The notes: generated by a model from the letters alone, not told the origin. 64,000 nucleotides of DNA from Portunus trituberculatus (GCF_017591435.1 NC_059299.1:6348480-6412479); one strand, 5' to 3'; shown: positions 44,329 to 58,051, numbered from the stretch's first letter. Translations and numbers: made by a program.

Positions 44329-44330
44329 TG
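43270..44330. repeat. CT, GATA, GT and TTA tracts
   Basis: (CT)n at 43270-43331, (GATA)n at 43502-43565, (GT)n at 43980-44039 and (TTA)n at 44262-44326. GAAGGAAATAGAAAAGTTAG-like sequence is duplicated at about 43620 and 43720. Confidence 0.9.
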
Positions 44331-45220
44331 GAGTGTGATTCTTCTGTCTCTTGTTCTCTGTTCGAAGAGCGAATAAGGATGAATAACACAGGAAGAGGTT
44401 ACATATATGCCTCCTGCCTTATACATTGTAAAAATAGAATATAAATGTTGAACTATTCACTAAAATAGGAAATGAAAGAAACGAAACTCAAAATGAAAGC
44501 AAAGTGAATTCATGATGATCAGTGAGAAGAAAATAAAATAAACTTAAACTAAAAGAAAGAAAAAAAAATGAACTTGTGCGTAAGCAAAGATAAATCATGC
44601 ATTGAGCTTTCATGATTAACGAAAGAACTGAGTAAAATAAAAGAGAAAGTAGAGTAAAAGTAAATTTAAAACAGAAATTCATAATGGATAGAAATAAAAG
44701 ATGATTTTCTGCATGAGAGTAAACCGATCAATAAGCACCAAATAAAGTTCAAAATAAACAACAGAACATCACTGTAAGAAAACAAACTGAAGAACATAAC
44801 AGTTCAATAAATGTGAGCAAACCACCAAGGTAATTATGCAGTGAAAGAAACAATAATTAGTTGGTCAGACCTAACTAAACATGTAACTCAAAGACGGTAA
44901 CACAGATTTGTAGATAACTCGTAACTGAATATATAACGGAAGGTAATACATCTTTGGAAATAAATGCGTGACCTTTACGAAACAATAACCAGTCTAGTAA
45001 ACATTGGCCAGCAATAACTAACGAAAGGTACAGTTTTGTAAATAATATCATAATCAGACATATTATGTGACAAAAAGAAATTACATCTTTGTAAAATTAA
45101 TACGAAATAACTCAACTATAACAAACAAAATTTGTAACAAACACATGAAACTTCTTTGTAAATAAGACATTACTAAATCTAAAACGAACACAAGGCAGTA
45201 CATTTTAAGGAATAAATGAA
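44331..45220. repeat. A-rich sequence with a degenerate tandem repeat
   Basis: From about 44870 to 45200, RGTAACACATYTTTGTAAAT-like motifs recur every 65-80 bp, strongly diverged. 44331-44870 is A-rich without recognised genes. Confidence 0.45.
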
Positions 45221-47097
45221 AAAATGAAAGATCTTAATGGACCACTACAATACTTAAACCTAGAGACGAAACCAATGAGTATTAGCACACTGGGCAGCGG
45301 AAGCACATGCGGTGAAGCTTGTGCTGAAGGAAACACTGGTAGCAGGTTTCCCTTCAGCCTTTACACAATACTACTAAGATATGTAAACGATTCAGGCATA
45401 GGCGCTCCGTTGGAAAGAAGGAAACTAATGTAAACACACACAAAAGCAACTAAGCATCGGAGAAACAGATATATTCAAACTAAGCAACACGACGTCAGAA
45501 AGGAGGTATACACAAACAGTCATACATAAACTAAGTAACATTACGGGTGAAAGGAGAAAATTAAGCACAAACTAAGCAACACTACGTCTAAAATAAGCGG
45601 GACAAGCGGCAAAACAAGCAAGCAATTAGAAGCAGCAGGCAAAGAAGGCAAGCGATCTAAGGCAATTTATCACAACGTGCTCAACTAAAGAAAGCAACTT
45701 AAATTAATGGAAGACTTGATTTTTGGGAAGCATCTGGGCGTTCCTTTAGCATTATATTTGTTTTCATAGTAATATCTCATAGCGAGAGTTTGTAACTGTT
45801 CATATATTGGGCTAAGATGGCTGGATTTTATGTGAGTGTATGCTGTAAAAATAATCGAAAATTTCAAGAAAATATACATAATGAGCAAAATATTTGATTC
45901 TAAAAGGGAAACAATTATCAATCCAACCTCTTAAAAACGATCATTAATATCAAGTTATCCGAAATTAAAGAGATCAAGGAGACAAAACAAAGCGGCAAAG
46001 GAAGATCTACGTGAAGCAACTACTGGTAACAAAAGCGACTCGAAAACTAAACACGGAAAGCACAAAGCATTCAAAACCCGTACAGAATGGAGAATCAACA
46101 CTAAACATTGCTTCCCAGAGCCTCGCGTGACGGGAAGAAGGCAAACAAAGAGAATGCAGGGAAAGAAAAAAGACCATTAAAGAAAAGTGCAAAAAAAAAT
46201 CAATAAATTAAGAGTCTGGAAGAATGAACAGAAACAAAATGAAGTGAAAGAAGATATTTAAAAAGGAATAATGAGAATAGGTGTAAATAAAAATTATATA
46301 TATATATATAGCAGAAATAATTAAAAAGTAAGATATCTATATCAGAATGTAAAGCAATGAAAGGTTAACACAAAACTTGTAGAATTTAAGAATGAAAAGA
46401 AATTAATAAAATGTCAAAATGAAAAAAAAACGGAAAAAATGGAAAGATAAATGTAATAAGGAAACAAAATAAAAATGTTGAATGGAAAGAACAAAAAGTA
46501 AAGAAAACAAAAGAACAAAGATAATGAGAAAATTAAAAGACAAATACAACAAATCTAACAATTGAAAGAAAATTAAGAAATAGAAAACGAACAAAAAACG
46601 AAAAAGAAAAAAAAACTGACAAAAAAATCAGGACATAGACAAGACAACAAAAGAAAAAAAAACACAAGAAACAAAAAAAAAAAGAAAATAGACAATAAAT
46701 ATAAAGACAAAAATAAGAGAATAAAAACCAACCAAAATATAATAAAAAAAAAAAAAAGGAAAGAAATATGTAAGAGAAAAGAAAATGGTACACGCCCCTT
46801 CCGTTTTCTTTGCGAGGCTCGGGACAGCTTTAACGCAAATGGCACGGGTAACTTAAGCAATACGAGCACCATGGATACTTAGAAGGCACAGCGGCCGCCG
46901 ATTACACAAAGAAAAATACACTTAATGGGTAATAACACAAAATAAACAAAAGAATACGGTCAATACGGAAAGGATTTGAAAGAGAGAAAGACAGTAGAGA
47001 AAACGGGAATAAAGAAGTGAAAAAGATAAATATACAAAAATAAGGAAAATAAAGAGTAAGAAAGTGAGTAAAATATAATAACTGTACAAAATCAAAG

Positions 47098-47102
<5 letters not shown>
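45221..47102. other. A-rich intergenic sequence
   Basis: Contains AAGCAACACTACGTCTAAAA-like short repeats (45480-45600), a (TA)n at 46295-46310, and long A-rich stretches at 46180-46790. A small GC-rich island at 46793-46910 includes GCGGCCGC. No supported exon. Confidence 0.45.
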
Positions 47103-47158
<56 letters not shown>

Positions 47159-47241
47159 AAAATAACGAAAATAGAGAACAAGAAAGAAAAATGACAAAAA
47201 TAACTGTACAAAATCAGAGAGAGAGAGAGAGAGAGAGAGAG
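47103..47241. repeat. Two (GA)n tracts in a duplicated context
   Basis: (GA)n at 47103-47153 and 47216-47241, each preceded by ATAACTGTACAAAATCA. This indicates a tandem duplication of about 115 bp including the microsatellite. Confidence 0.85.
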
Positions 47242-47434
47242 CTTGTGTCATAGTGGTAAGGCGTACGTAATAAGATCGTAAGAGGCAACACGAAAGTAAC
47301 ATATGAACACAGTCGCGTTAAGAAATGATGCCAATAAGTCACGCTCATTTTTTTCTCGTGTAAATCGAATATAAACTAAAATGTAAACTTGTGAACTGGT
47401 TTGCATTGAGAGATTCACGAAGACCTACAAGAAC

Positions 47435-48160
47435 TGAGGAGGATTATTCTTTTCTTCTTCTTCTTCCTTTTCTTTTCTTCTTCCGCTTACCCTTCTTCTA
47501 AATCTGCGTCAGGTATGCAGAGGAAAAGCGAAGCGAAACATGAATATAAAACAGAAAGACTATAAATAAAATAAATCTGATCCTTTTTTTTTTCTCTCTT
47601 CTTTTTCTTCTAACTTTTTCATTTTCGTCAGGTATATAGAGGAAAAGCGAAACATGGGTTATAAAGAAAATGTTACTCCTTCAAAAAGAAAATAATTCAG
47701 ATACTATTTTTTTCTTCTTCCTCTTTTCCTTTTTCTTCTATTACTTCTTAATCTGCTTTGGGTATGCAGAGGAAAAGCGAAACATGGGTTTATTATAAAA
47801 CAGAATGAAAATGCCACTACAAAAGTCAAATAAATCTGATACTTTTTTTTTCTTTTTCTTCTTCTTCCTCTTTTCCTTTACCTTCTATTTTTCTTCTAAA
47901 TCTACGTCAGGTATGCAGAGAAAAAAGCGAAATAAATTATAAGACAGAAAGAAAATGCTACTCTTTCAAAAATAAAAATAATTCAGATACCATTTTTTTT
48001 TCTTCTTCCTCTTCTCCATTTTCCTCCATTTTCTTCTATTACTTCTTAATCTGCGTTAGGTATGCAGAGGAAAAGCGAAACACAAATCATAAAACAAAAA
48101 GAAAATGTCACTCTTTCAAAAATTAAACAATTCTGATATTGCTTTTTTCTTTGTTTTCTA
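47435..48160. repeat. Tandem array, five units of 119-149 bp
   Basis: GGTATGCAGAGGAAAAGCGA (or a variant) begins at about 47512, 47631, 47761, 47910 and 48059. Each is followed by A-rich sequence, AATCTGATACTTTTTTT and a TTCTTCTTCC tract. No coding periodicity. Confidence 0.88.
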
Positions 48161-48399
48161 CTTTTTTTTCCGTGCACTTATGACATCACTCCTTTGGGCA
48201 AGTGTACTTCATATATAACTCAAAAAATTATAAAGCCTGAAGCTGCCTTGTTGGGGCCTTCATTACACAGACAGGCAACACAAACACAAACAACACTCAG
48301 GGGTCACAACACAGGTGGGAGAAGCAATAAGGAACACCTGCCTTACTTGGTCCATGCAATCAAAAGCTTCTCCTCTATACACGAAAAGAATGTGGAATA

Positions 48400-48990
48400 G
48401 ATATGTACATTTTTAATTCATTAGTGTATGTGAATAGATGCGCATTTTTTTTCTTATTTTAATTTGTGTTTGTATGAGTGAAATGTAAACAATGTGGAGT
48501 TAATATCATACTCTTTTTCAATGAATGTGTTTGTATAAGGAAGAAAGTTTGGGAGTGTAACAAACAGATACTTGATTTTTCTTTTTAAATAGGTTTAGGT
48601 TCGTATCCGTGAAACTTTAAAGTGTGGGATTAATACATTCTTCTTAAATGGATCAGTGTTTGTATGCGATGTGCCAAGTGAGTACATACTTTTAAACGGG
48701 TTGGTGATGTATACGTAGTGTGTGTATATATAAAAAGTGAAGGAGTGCGGAATTAAATCATACCTATATTTTTAAAGTTAGCAAGGTTTGTATACATAAA
48801 AGATGGAGGGAGTGTAGAGTAAATACATATTTCTAAATGAATTAATACAACATATTTTTGTATATATCATGACCAGATAGTATAGAACAAACAAGTACTT
48901 CTTTTTAGTAATTGAATAGTATATACATGAAAATTGGACTGCGTAAAACATAGTACTTTTAAATAAATGAATAATACTTACTTCTTGCAT
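48400..48990. repeat. Degenerate tandem repeat, about 100-110 bp unit
   Basis: GTGTTTGTATGAGTGAAATG / GTGGAGTTAATATCATACTC motifs recur at about 48470, 48530, 48600, 48660, 48720 and 48790 with heavy divergence. Confidence 0.5.
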
Positions 48991-49279
48991 ACATACAGAA
49001 ATACAGGTGGTTATACATAAGTTAGTAGGTCCATTTTTGTAGTTAATATTATGAATACAGAGTAGTTGATGAATATATTTTTTCTTTATATTTGTTTTCA
49101 TCTTTTTCTTTTTATTCTTAGCTGTTGAGTCTGACGAAGCCGTGACGGTATTTCCAGCCAACCATCCCTCTTCCGTTTTCTGTAAGGTGAGAAAATGTGG
49201 AGTTATAGCCCAAACTAAATCATTTCTCATCATCTGTTGAAAATATATCGCGTTTTTATTCCTCTATGGAAAAAAAAGG

Positions 49280-49820
49280 AAGAAAATAGAAAAAGAAATA
49301 GAAATGAGTATGAAAAGACAGTTATTTTTACATCCGTTAGATCTTTCTTGTGTTTATATTTTGTTACTCATAAGAAATACTCCGTTCTATCGTCTTTTCA
49401 ATCTTGATCGTCTATTCATTAATTCATAAATATCATAGAACTCAAAATCGAATCTTCCATATTTGGTGAAAAGTTTAAAGTTCCATATAGAAGGTCAATT
49501 TCCATACATTATTGTTTCTTTTCTTCTTTTTTGTTTCATCCATAGAAATAAATTAAGAAAATAGAAAAATAGAAATGAGTATGAAAAGACAATTATTTCT
49601 ATATTCGCTAGAACTTTCTTGCGTTTATATTTGTAACTTGTAAGAATGCACCGTTATATCGTCTATTTAAGCTTTACCGTCTATATTTCTTAATTCATAA
49701 AACAAATGAAACTCATAAACCGAACCTTCCTTATTAAGTTCAAAGATTAAAGTTCCCTATAGAAAGCCAACTTCCACCTATTATATTTTTTTTCCTACAT
49801 TTTTGCTTCATCCGGTGTAA
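49280..49820. repeat. Tandem duplication, about 271-bp unit
   Basis: GAAATGAGTATGAAAAGACA occurs at 49301 and 49572. Collinear matches include TTTCTTGYGTTTATATTT, AATTCATAAA and AAAGTTCCMTATAGAA. Confidence 0.85.
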
Positions 49821-49901
49821 GAATAGAAAAAGGAAATGTTAAATCGTCTATACTATATAGAAACCTCATCATTTATGCTTTTATACTCCTTCCTTATATG
49901 T

Positions 49902-49902
<1 letters not shown>

Positions 49903-49953
<51 letters not shown>

Positions 49954-50138
49954 GCTTTCACCACAAGCTTCTTACATCCTCCTCTACGATCTTCCTCCTC
50001 CTCCCTCCTCCTCCTCCTTCTCGTGGGAAATGTATGGCGCACTTCTTTTATTGAATTGGACGTGTCAGTCTTCGGGCGGGTCTGGTCTCATGCCTTCTCC
50101 CACGTGGCTGAGGTGACTGGCAACTTTAAAGTACTACC

Positions 50139-50211
<73 letters not shown>

Positions 50212-50245
50212 AGGGAGGGAGTAAGACCGCCTTTCGAACGTTGCT

Positions 50246-50320
<75 letters not shown>

Positions 50321-50435
50321 ACGATAGTTCTTGTAGTTTTCTTGGTTTTAGTTATAGTTTTATTTGTATTTGCCGAGATTGTGGTTAGAATATGTCATGT
50401 TAGTAGTAGCAGTGATAGTAATAATAATAAACTAA

Positions 50436-50534
<99 letters not shown>

Positions 50535-51092
50535 AAAAAGAAGAAGAAGAAGAAGAAGACCACAAATCGGTAGGAAGCAGAAGCGATTAACGTAACAACA
50601 ATAAAGAAAAAAAAAGAAAAAGAAAAGAGAATAGGATACCGTGAGAAAGAGAAGAGATGGAAGAAGAAAACAACCAAAAGAAGAGAGAATCCCACACTGT
50701 TCAGACGAAGTGGAGGAGGAGGAGGAGGAGGAGGAGGAGGAGGAGGAGGAGGAGGAGGAGAAGGAGTAAGAAGGAGGGGAAACAAGAGTGCAGGTATCCC
50801 GGTCTGGCAGTGTGGGGCCGTCAGCTGGTGGGGGAGGGTTACGTGCAGTGCCGAGAGGAGGGTCACACACACACAGACCGGCAGTGACCTGAGTGCCAAG
50901 TGTCAAGGTGGCATTGCGTGGGTCTGAGGGGAGCAGGTGTGCCAGGTGCGTGTCTGGGTTGTAGGGTTGGTGAAGTTTGTTTTGCTTGTGGCGGTGGGTT
51001 TGTGTTGGTTAGGGCTTGTGATGAAGTTTGATGGAAGTGAAGTTTGAGTTGTATTAGTGTTGTTGTTGTTGTTGTTGTTGTCGTTGTTGTTG

Positions 51093-51145
<53 letters not shown>

Positions 51146-51170
51146 CGCGCGTCTGTCTGTCTGTCTGTCT
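49903..51170. repeat. Dense microsatellite cluster: GT, GA, GTA, GGA, TTG, GTCT
   Basis: (GT)n at 49903-49952, (GA)n at 50140-50205, (GT)n at 50249-50319, (GTA)n at 50430-50534 then GAA to 50560, (GGA)n at 50713-50762, (TTG)n at 51057-51092, (GT)n at 51096-51141 and (GTCT)n at 51151-51172. The unique stretch 50040-50130 shows no coding signal I can identify. Confidence 0.9.
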
Positions 51171-51697
51171 GTTTATAAGACTGCAAGAATTAAATAGATC
51201 AAAGAAAATGAAACGAAAGGCGAATTTTAAAACATATATGACAGTGAAATGAAATAAAATATGGATTTAAAAAGAAAATTAATATCACAAACGGAACTAA
51301 GAGAAAGAGAGAGAGAAAGAGAGAGACGGGAGGGCAGGATAGTCAACTCAAAGACAAACGGTTTTAGCAACTTTTCCTTTCACTACATAATCTAAATCTC
51401 AAACTTTTACGATGTCTACAACTCGCTTCACGTATATAAACTCGCCTTTCATGAACTTCTAAACGTATATTCATCGCCTAAATCCTTGACAACCCATTTT
51501 TTTACATCTTCTCTTACGTCAAAACTTTAAATCCGGAAGAAAAAAAAAACGGAACACGGAGATTTACCTGCTTTCTCTAATCCTTCACTTGTCTCGGAAG
51601 GTAAAGATTGTGTGTATTCCCTGCGCATTTGACCCAAGTTGCATAAAAGCCCTGCGCAATCCACCTAACTTTTCCTCGGTTGTCCTTGCGTGGGAGA

Positions 51698-51702
<5 letters not shown>
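51171..51702. other. Single-copy spacer
   Basis: A-rich complex sequence, no gene recognised. Confidence 0.4.
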
Positions 51703-52850
<1,148 letters not shown>

Positions 52851-52854
<4 letters not shown>

Positions 52855-53435
52855 CCTTTATTAATCCTACATGTAACCATCTCTCTCTTTATCTCATCTT
52901 CCTCCTGTCTCCATTTTCTGTTATGTTAATCTCTGTCCCTTCCTTTCTCTATCCCATTCCTCCCTCGCTCCTTCATCGCCTACGGGAGGAGACGCTCTGA
53001 GGATCGTGTGAGGGTCGGGTTGGCGTGTCCCGTTAGCTCAGTAGCGCCCCGAGCCAACCTAGAGGTCAGTTGGTGTGGCGGGAGGGTCAGGGGACGAGGA
53101 GAGAGGCAGGAGAGGGAAAAGGCAGAGGGAGGGAAGGCGAAGGTAAGGAGGGGTAGATTAAGATTTGCAGGTGTAAGGGAGGGAAGGTAAGACTCTCAGG
53201 TAATGGAGAGAAGGAATAGGTGAATGCTTGAAAGTGGAGAGAGGAAGGCATGTGGGAGGGAAGGCAGGTGGTGAGGGTGAGGTTAATGGGGCAATGGAGA
53301 CTAGTGGAGGGTGGAGGAGGAAGGGCAGACGCGGCAGGCAAGGAGGAGGAGGAGGAGGAGGAGGAAGGAGGAGGAGCTGGAGGGAGTAGAAACCCGGAGG
53401 TGGACGGAATACATACACACGCACACAGTCGTGAG

Positions 53436-53508
<73 letters not shown>

Positions 53509-53728
53509 CTAGACGACCACGTAAGATGCCAGAAACACACCTTGCACTACTTAATTACGAAAAACACCTGCCCACCTGCACACGCTACACACCTTTACTT
53601 TATCACTGCCAGTCGCTCCCACGCACCTGTCTTCCGTGAGTAACCTTCGTTGGGATTACAGTTACAAAAAGTCGGAAGGTAATGGTTGTTGTTGGCGGTA
53701 AGTTGTGTTGTGAAAAACGTGGCAGTGT

Positions 53729-53759
<31 letters not shown>

Positions 53760-53785
53760 CTGTGTCTGTGTCTGTGTCTGTGTCT

Positions 53786-53826
<41 letters not shown>

Positions 53827-54247
53827 TGTGACGTCACTTAGCAGCTACACTTTTGATTTGCACCAGTTGCGTGTCAGATAATGTATGATTGACGTAACAT
53901 AAGCTAAATTTACCGATAGATTAAAAACTATCGATTCACTGTGTGTTTATGTGTAACTTTAAGAAAATCACCCCAGATACTTTGTTCTCAGGTTTCCATT
54001 AGCTTATTATTATTGATTGAGATAATGTGACACAGCGCATTCTTGTATCATTATCTGCTGCGTGTCTTCCTTGTGAGTGTTGTTTAATGCTTGCCTTTGG
54101 TAATGCAATATGGCACTCAAATAGTAAATAATGAAGGTAATGAAAGGTTGGTTATTTATTTAACTAAAGTGATTAAGTAGAACACAAACAATGCTGTAGA
54201 ATATATTGATTTGTAGATACATACATATAAATATTGTTTTGCATAAC
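52851..54247. repeat. Mixed region: GC-rich spacer, GGA, GT and GTGTCT repeats
   Basis: 52980-53330 is G-rich on the plus strand. GGA at 53341-53380, (GT)n at 53438-53482 then GA to 53507. (GT)n at 53731-53759, (GTGTCT)n at 53757-53790 and (GT)n to 53824. 53850-54240 is AT-rich single-copy sequence. No gene seen. Confidence 0.7.
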
Positions 54248-54480
54248 GGTTTTAGTGACAAATTAACAGTAGAAACACCCTTGACAACCCTGCTAATCAT
54301 GTCTGTTGTGGCCTTGAAAAACAGCACTACAGAGAGATTTTTTTCTGAATAAAGCCATTAAAATGTTATGATGCGTTTACAGTTCTAGTGACAGATTAAC
54401 AGGAGAAACGCCCTTGAAAAATACGGCTAATCTGTTGTGTCCTTGGAAGAGAGAGAGCAAAATATTGGAAAGCTACACGA
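54248..54480. mobile_element. Foldback MITE, family A, copies 4 and 5 (right arms only)
   Basis: Two adjacent partial copies, about 54248-54350 and 54370-54470. Each has TTTTAGTGACAAATTAACAG-like sequence, AGAAACRCCCTTGA and GTGKCCTTGRAA followed by the decayed arm. Confidence 0.65.
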
Positions 54481-54483
54481 AAT

Positions 54484-54860
54484 TTCATGACGTTTTTACG
54501 GTAGTCTGTCTATTCTAAACTAGCCACTGGGTCTCGGTCTGAGGAAGTGGACAACTGGGTTACTCTTCAAAACATAGTGTAGTGTATTGATGATGCAATT
54601 TATTTTATGTGTATGATACTTATTTTCTGTTGATCAATACATTTATTACAAGGAAAGACTTCTGTTTCCACAAGATTTGGCAGCACGCATTTTCGTCCCA
54701 GAGCGAGACCCAGCAACCATTTTAGAATAGATAGACTATAGTGACAGATTAACAAGATTCGCTCATTTTTAATCTGAGAAACACCATTGAGAGACTGGTT
54801 AATCATCTTCATTGTGCCTTAGAAGAAATACTTGTAAAACGTTTCTAAATACAGCTTCCC
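54484..54860. mobile_element. Foldback MITE, family A, copy 6, split by another MITE
   Basis: Family A sequence at 54484-54501 (ATGACGTTTTTACGG) resumes at 54739 with TAGTGACAGATTAACAAGAT and ends TTTCTAAATACAG near 54856. The family B element sits in the gap. Confidence 0.65.
54502..54738. mobile_element. MITE, family B, nested in family A
   Basis: 237 bp with imperfect terminal inverted repeats of about 40 bp. The left end is TAGTCTGTCTATTCTAAACT...GGGTCTCGGTCTG, and the reverse complement of the right end is TAGTCTATCTATTCTAAAAT...GGGTCTCGCTCTG. The junctions are compatible with a TA duplication, as in Tc1/mariner-type elements. No coding capacity. Confidence 0.75.
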
Positions 54861-55035
54861 ATATCACATTTCTCGTATACCAACGCTGTTCAGTCGCCAC
54901 TCACGCACTGTAGGATTCGTGACCAGAGGGAGATTGGCCGCGTCACGCACTGCATAACTCCCAACTCCCATGATGATCACTTGGACTTCAAACTTAAACT
55001 CGAACCCAACATTGTGCAGGAAAATCAAGTCAAGG
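54861..55035. other. Single-copy sequence
   Basis: Complex sequence with a short minus-strand open frame but no splice signals or recognised domain. No feature called. Confidence 0.4.
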
Positions 55036-55122
<87 letters not shown>

Positions 55123-55188
55123 TTCCTTGACCGTCCCACTCTCTCAGCTCCCCCTACCTCTCTCTCTTCACCGCCCGGGGTCAATCAG

Positions 55189-55282
<94 letters not shown>

Positions 55283-55311
55283 AGAATAGCAAAATGTGGA
55301 AAAACACGAGA

Positions 55312-55395
<84 letters not shown>

Positions 55396-55439
55396 CAAAT
55401 GAAGGGCAAGGATGGGAGTGAAGGAGGGAGAGAAACAGG
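55036..55439. repeat. (GT)n, (CT)n and (GA)n; CT/GA form a long inverted repeat
   Basis: (GT)n at 55036-55122, (CT)n at 55192-55279 and (GA)n at 55317-55392. CT and GA are perfect reverse complements over about 76 bp with a 37-bp spacer. Confidence 0.92.
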
Positions 55440-55919
55440 ATGAGGCGTAGGAGGCAGGAAGGAGGCAGTAGGAGAGAGGAGAGAGAGAGAGAGAGGAGAG
55501 GGAGGGAAGGCATCGAGGAGAGGAAGGAGACAGAGAAGGAAGGAAAAGTGACGGGCAGACAAACATTCCTCATTGATCCACACGGTGACACCCTGACCGA
55601 GTTTCTCCCTCACCCCTCCCTCCCTCACCCTCCCTCTCCCCTCCCTCTCCCCTCTCCACCTCCTTCCACTTCATTCTTACTCATCTCACCTCCTTCCCTC
55701 CTCTCTGCACCTGTCATGCCCCTCGCCTATTCCTGTTCCTTCCCCTTCTATTTTTCCCCTCCCGTATCCTTCCCTTCACCCTCCCCTCGCCCTCCCCTCA
55801 CTCTCCCCTCACCCTCCCCTCCCCGCCCCCATCAGGTCTATGTATGGTATTGTAAGTGTATTGCTGTATATAATTGGCCTCGATTATCTTCTTTCTCATT
55901 TCGAATAATAATAATAATA

Positions 55920-55974
<55 letters not shown>

Positions 55975-56054
55975 GCAAGGTATTTAAGATATTTTACATA
56001 TTATTAGTGAATAACCTCGATAGATTATAAGAACTAGTGTTTATTGGTATTAGT

Positions 56055-56116
<62 letters not shown>

Positions 56117-56171
56117 GCTTATTTACCTAATGAGGTTAAATCCTTTGGCAGTTTCGTTACTGAGGTGTCGT

Positions 56172-56217
<46 letters not shown>

Positions 56218-56265
56218 ATAATCCACTTTCCCCGCCTACTGCAGCCTCTTCGCTCAACTCAAGGT

Positions 56266-56324
<59 letters not shown>

Positions 56325-56551
56325 ATATATAGATTTGAAACGAGAAATAATAATCTTCACCACCACCACCACCACTACGACAACTACGACCACCACCACC
56401 ACCACCACCACCACCACCACCACCACCACCATTTTCAACTTATTTTCCTTGCGTTAGAAGTAAATAAGCAAAGTAAGAGCACTAGGAGAAGGAGGAGGAG
56501 GAGGAGGAGGAGGAGGAGGAGGAGGAGGAGGAGGAGGAGGAGGAGGAGGAT
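55440..56551. repeat. Microsatellite cluster: AAT, TTG, GA, CT, ACC, GGA
   Basis: A purine block to 55560 and a C/T-rich spacer at 55600-55830. Then (AAT)n at 55906-55974, (TTG)n at 56055-56116, (GA)n at 56174-56214, (CT)n at 56268-56322, (ACC)n at 56358-56431 and (GGA)n at 56492-56551. Confidence 0.9.
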
Positions 56552-56579
56552 CTAGTCGTGTGACACGTTTCCCTAATCC

Positions 56580-57060
56580 TGCTTCACCTAAGTCACTGCA
56601 CCCTCACCCTGACACACCCTGACTTCCCCCCATCCCTCCCTGCCTCACCCTGCTTCTCCCTGCCTCCCTCCCTACCTTACCCTGCCTTACCCTGCCTTAC
56701 CTTGCCTAACTATTGCATTATTTTACTATTTGTTCACTTCTCAATCATTCACCCTGCCTCTCCTCCCTCCCTCTTACCCTACCTCACCCTGCCTTACCCT
56801 GTCTCACCCTGCCTTACCCTGCCTCACTATTACCTTATTTTGCTATCTATTTACCTCTCACTCAATCACCCTGCCTTTCCTCTCTCCCTTTCACCCTGCC
56901 TCACCCCGCCTCACCCTGCCTCACCCTACCTTAACCTGCCTCACTGCCTTGTTTTACTATTTATTCACCTCATTTATTCACCCTGCCTCATCCTATCACC
57001 CTGCCTCACCCTATCACCCTGCGTCACCCTGCCTCACCCTGTCTTTTGGTGCCCACTCAA
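56580..57060. repeat. CCTGCCTCAC minisatellite with 117-bp higher-order unit
   Basis: The basic 10-bp unit CCTGCCTYAC is repeated many times. A larger unit with CTATTKCMTTATTTTRCTAT and TTCACYTCTCA recurs at 56709, 56826 and 56943, spaced exactly 117 bp. Confidence 0.88.
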
Positions 57061-57147
57061 CCTCACTCAATCCTACTCAGTCCCTCTCATCCATCCTCTC
57101 TCTTGCCCTTTTTCTCCTACGTCTGTTTGACCTTGGGCGACTCTTTA

Positions 57148-57149
<2 letters not shown>

Positions 57150-57209
<60 letters not shown>

Positions 57210-57459
57210 TGAATAGTGAAATGATTTATATAGATGGCATGAATACTAAGAGAACATATTAAGTAGATGAATTATGAAGTCTAGTGTTTAATGTATGATA
57301 TGCATATATAAATTGATATGTAAATGAATAAGTTGTTTTTATTTTCTAAGTGTTCTAATATTTTCTCGAGTTTTTTCATTTTTTCTTTTCTTTTCTCGAG
57401 CTGAGGAAAATTTTATCCGAGTGACTTATCTGCAACTTGTGACGCAGCGACACCCCCCC

Positions 57460-57515
<56 letters not shown>
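57150..57515. repeat. (GA)n and (CT)n tracts
   Basis: (GA)n at 57150-57207 and (CT)n at 57463-57514, with AT-rich sequence between. Confidence 0.9.
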
Positions 57516-57518
<3 letters not shown>

Positions 57519-57950
57519 GACTTTCTTTTATAGCTGTTTTTGCTTTTTTTTACTCTTTCTTTCTTTCTGGTGCATTTTCTCTCTTTTTCTTTTTTTTCAG
57601 GTTTATGGCCTAAGTTCATTTTTTTTTCTTTCTCTATTCTTTTGTTTCAATCATTGCTTTGTTTTTATTAATGCTTTGATGTTAAGACGCGGTAATTGTG
57701 TTTTGATGTATTTGTGTTTTTCTTGTTATTATTTTGCTGTAATTCGTGTTGTTTTGCTTTCATTTGTTTTTACTATTTGGTTTTATTATGCATTCTTCAT
57801 TTCCGTTTGTCTTATCGTCTCGCATATCATTAAGTATTCTCTATTATCGTTGTCTACACGTGTCTTTCTCCTTCCCGTCTACCTCACCTCAGGAAACGTA
57901 CATAACTTGCTGAGGAAATGCTAAAAGGAGGGAGGAAATCAAACCAGTTA
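57516..57950. other. T-rich spacer
   Basis: T-rich single-copy sequence. The open frame across it has no domain I recognise. Confidence 0.4.
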
Positions 57951-57952
57951 TA

Positions 57953-58051
57953 AATAAACAAAAGACGATCGAACCCTACCTCTATACATCACATTCACAG
58001 ACGCACTGGTTAACGAAGGTGTGTACGAAGAGAGATCACATTCCACATATT

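Noticed and set aside
45224..45433. 69-residue frame in balanced-composition DNA
   Set aside because: No splice signals, domain or neighbour to support it.
46793..46910. Small GC-rich island with a short minus-strand frame
   Set aside because: Too short, with no splice-consistent exon structure or recognisable product.
52980..53060. tRNA-like GTTAGCTCAGTAGCG
   Set aside because: Only a partial A-box resemblance; no B box or stems follow at the right distance.
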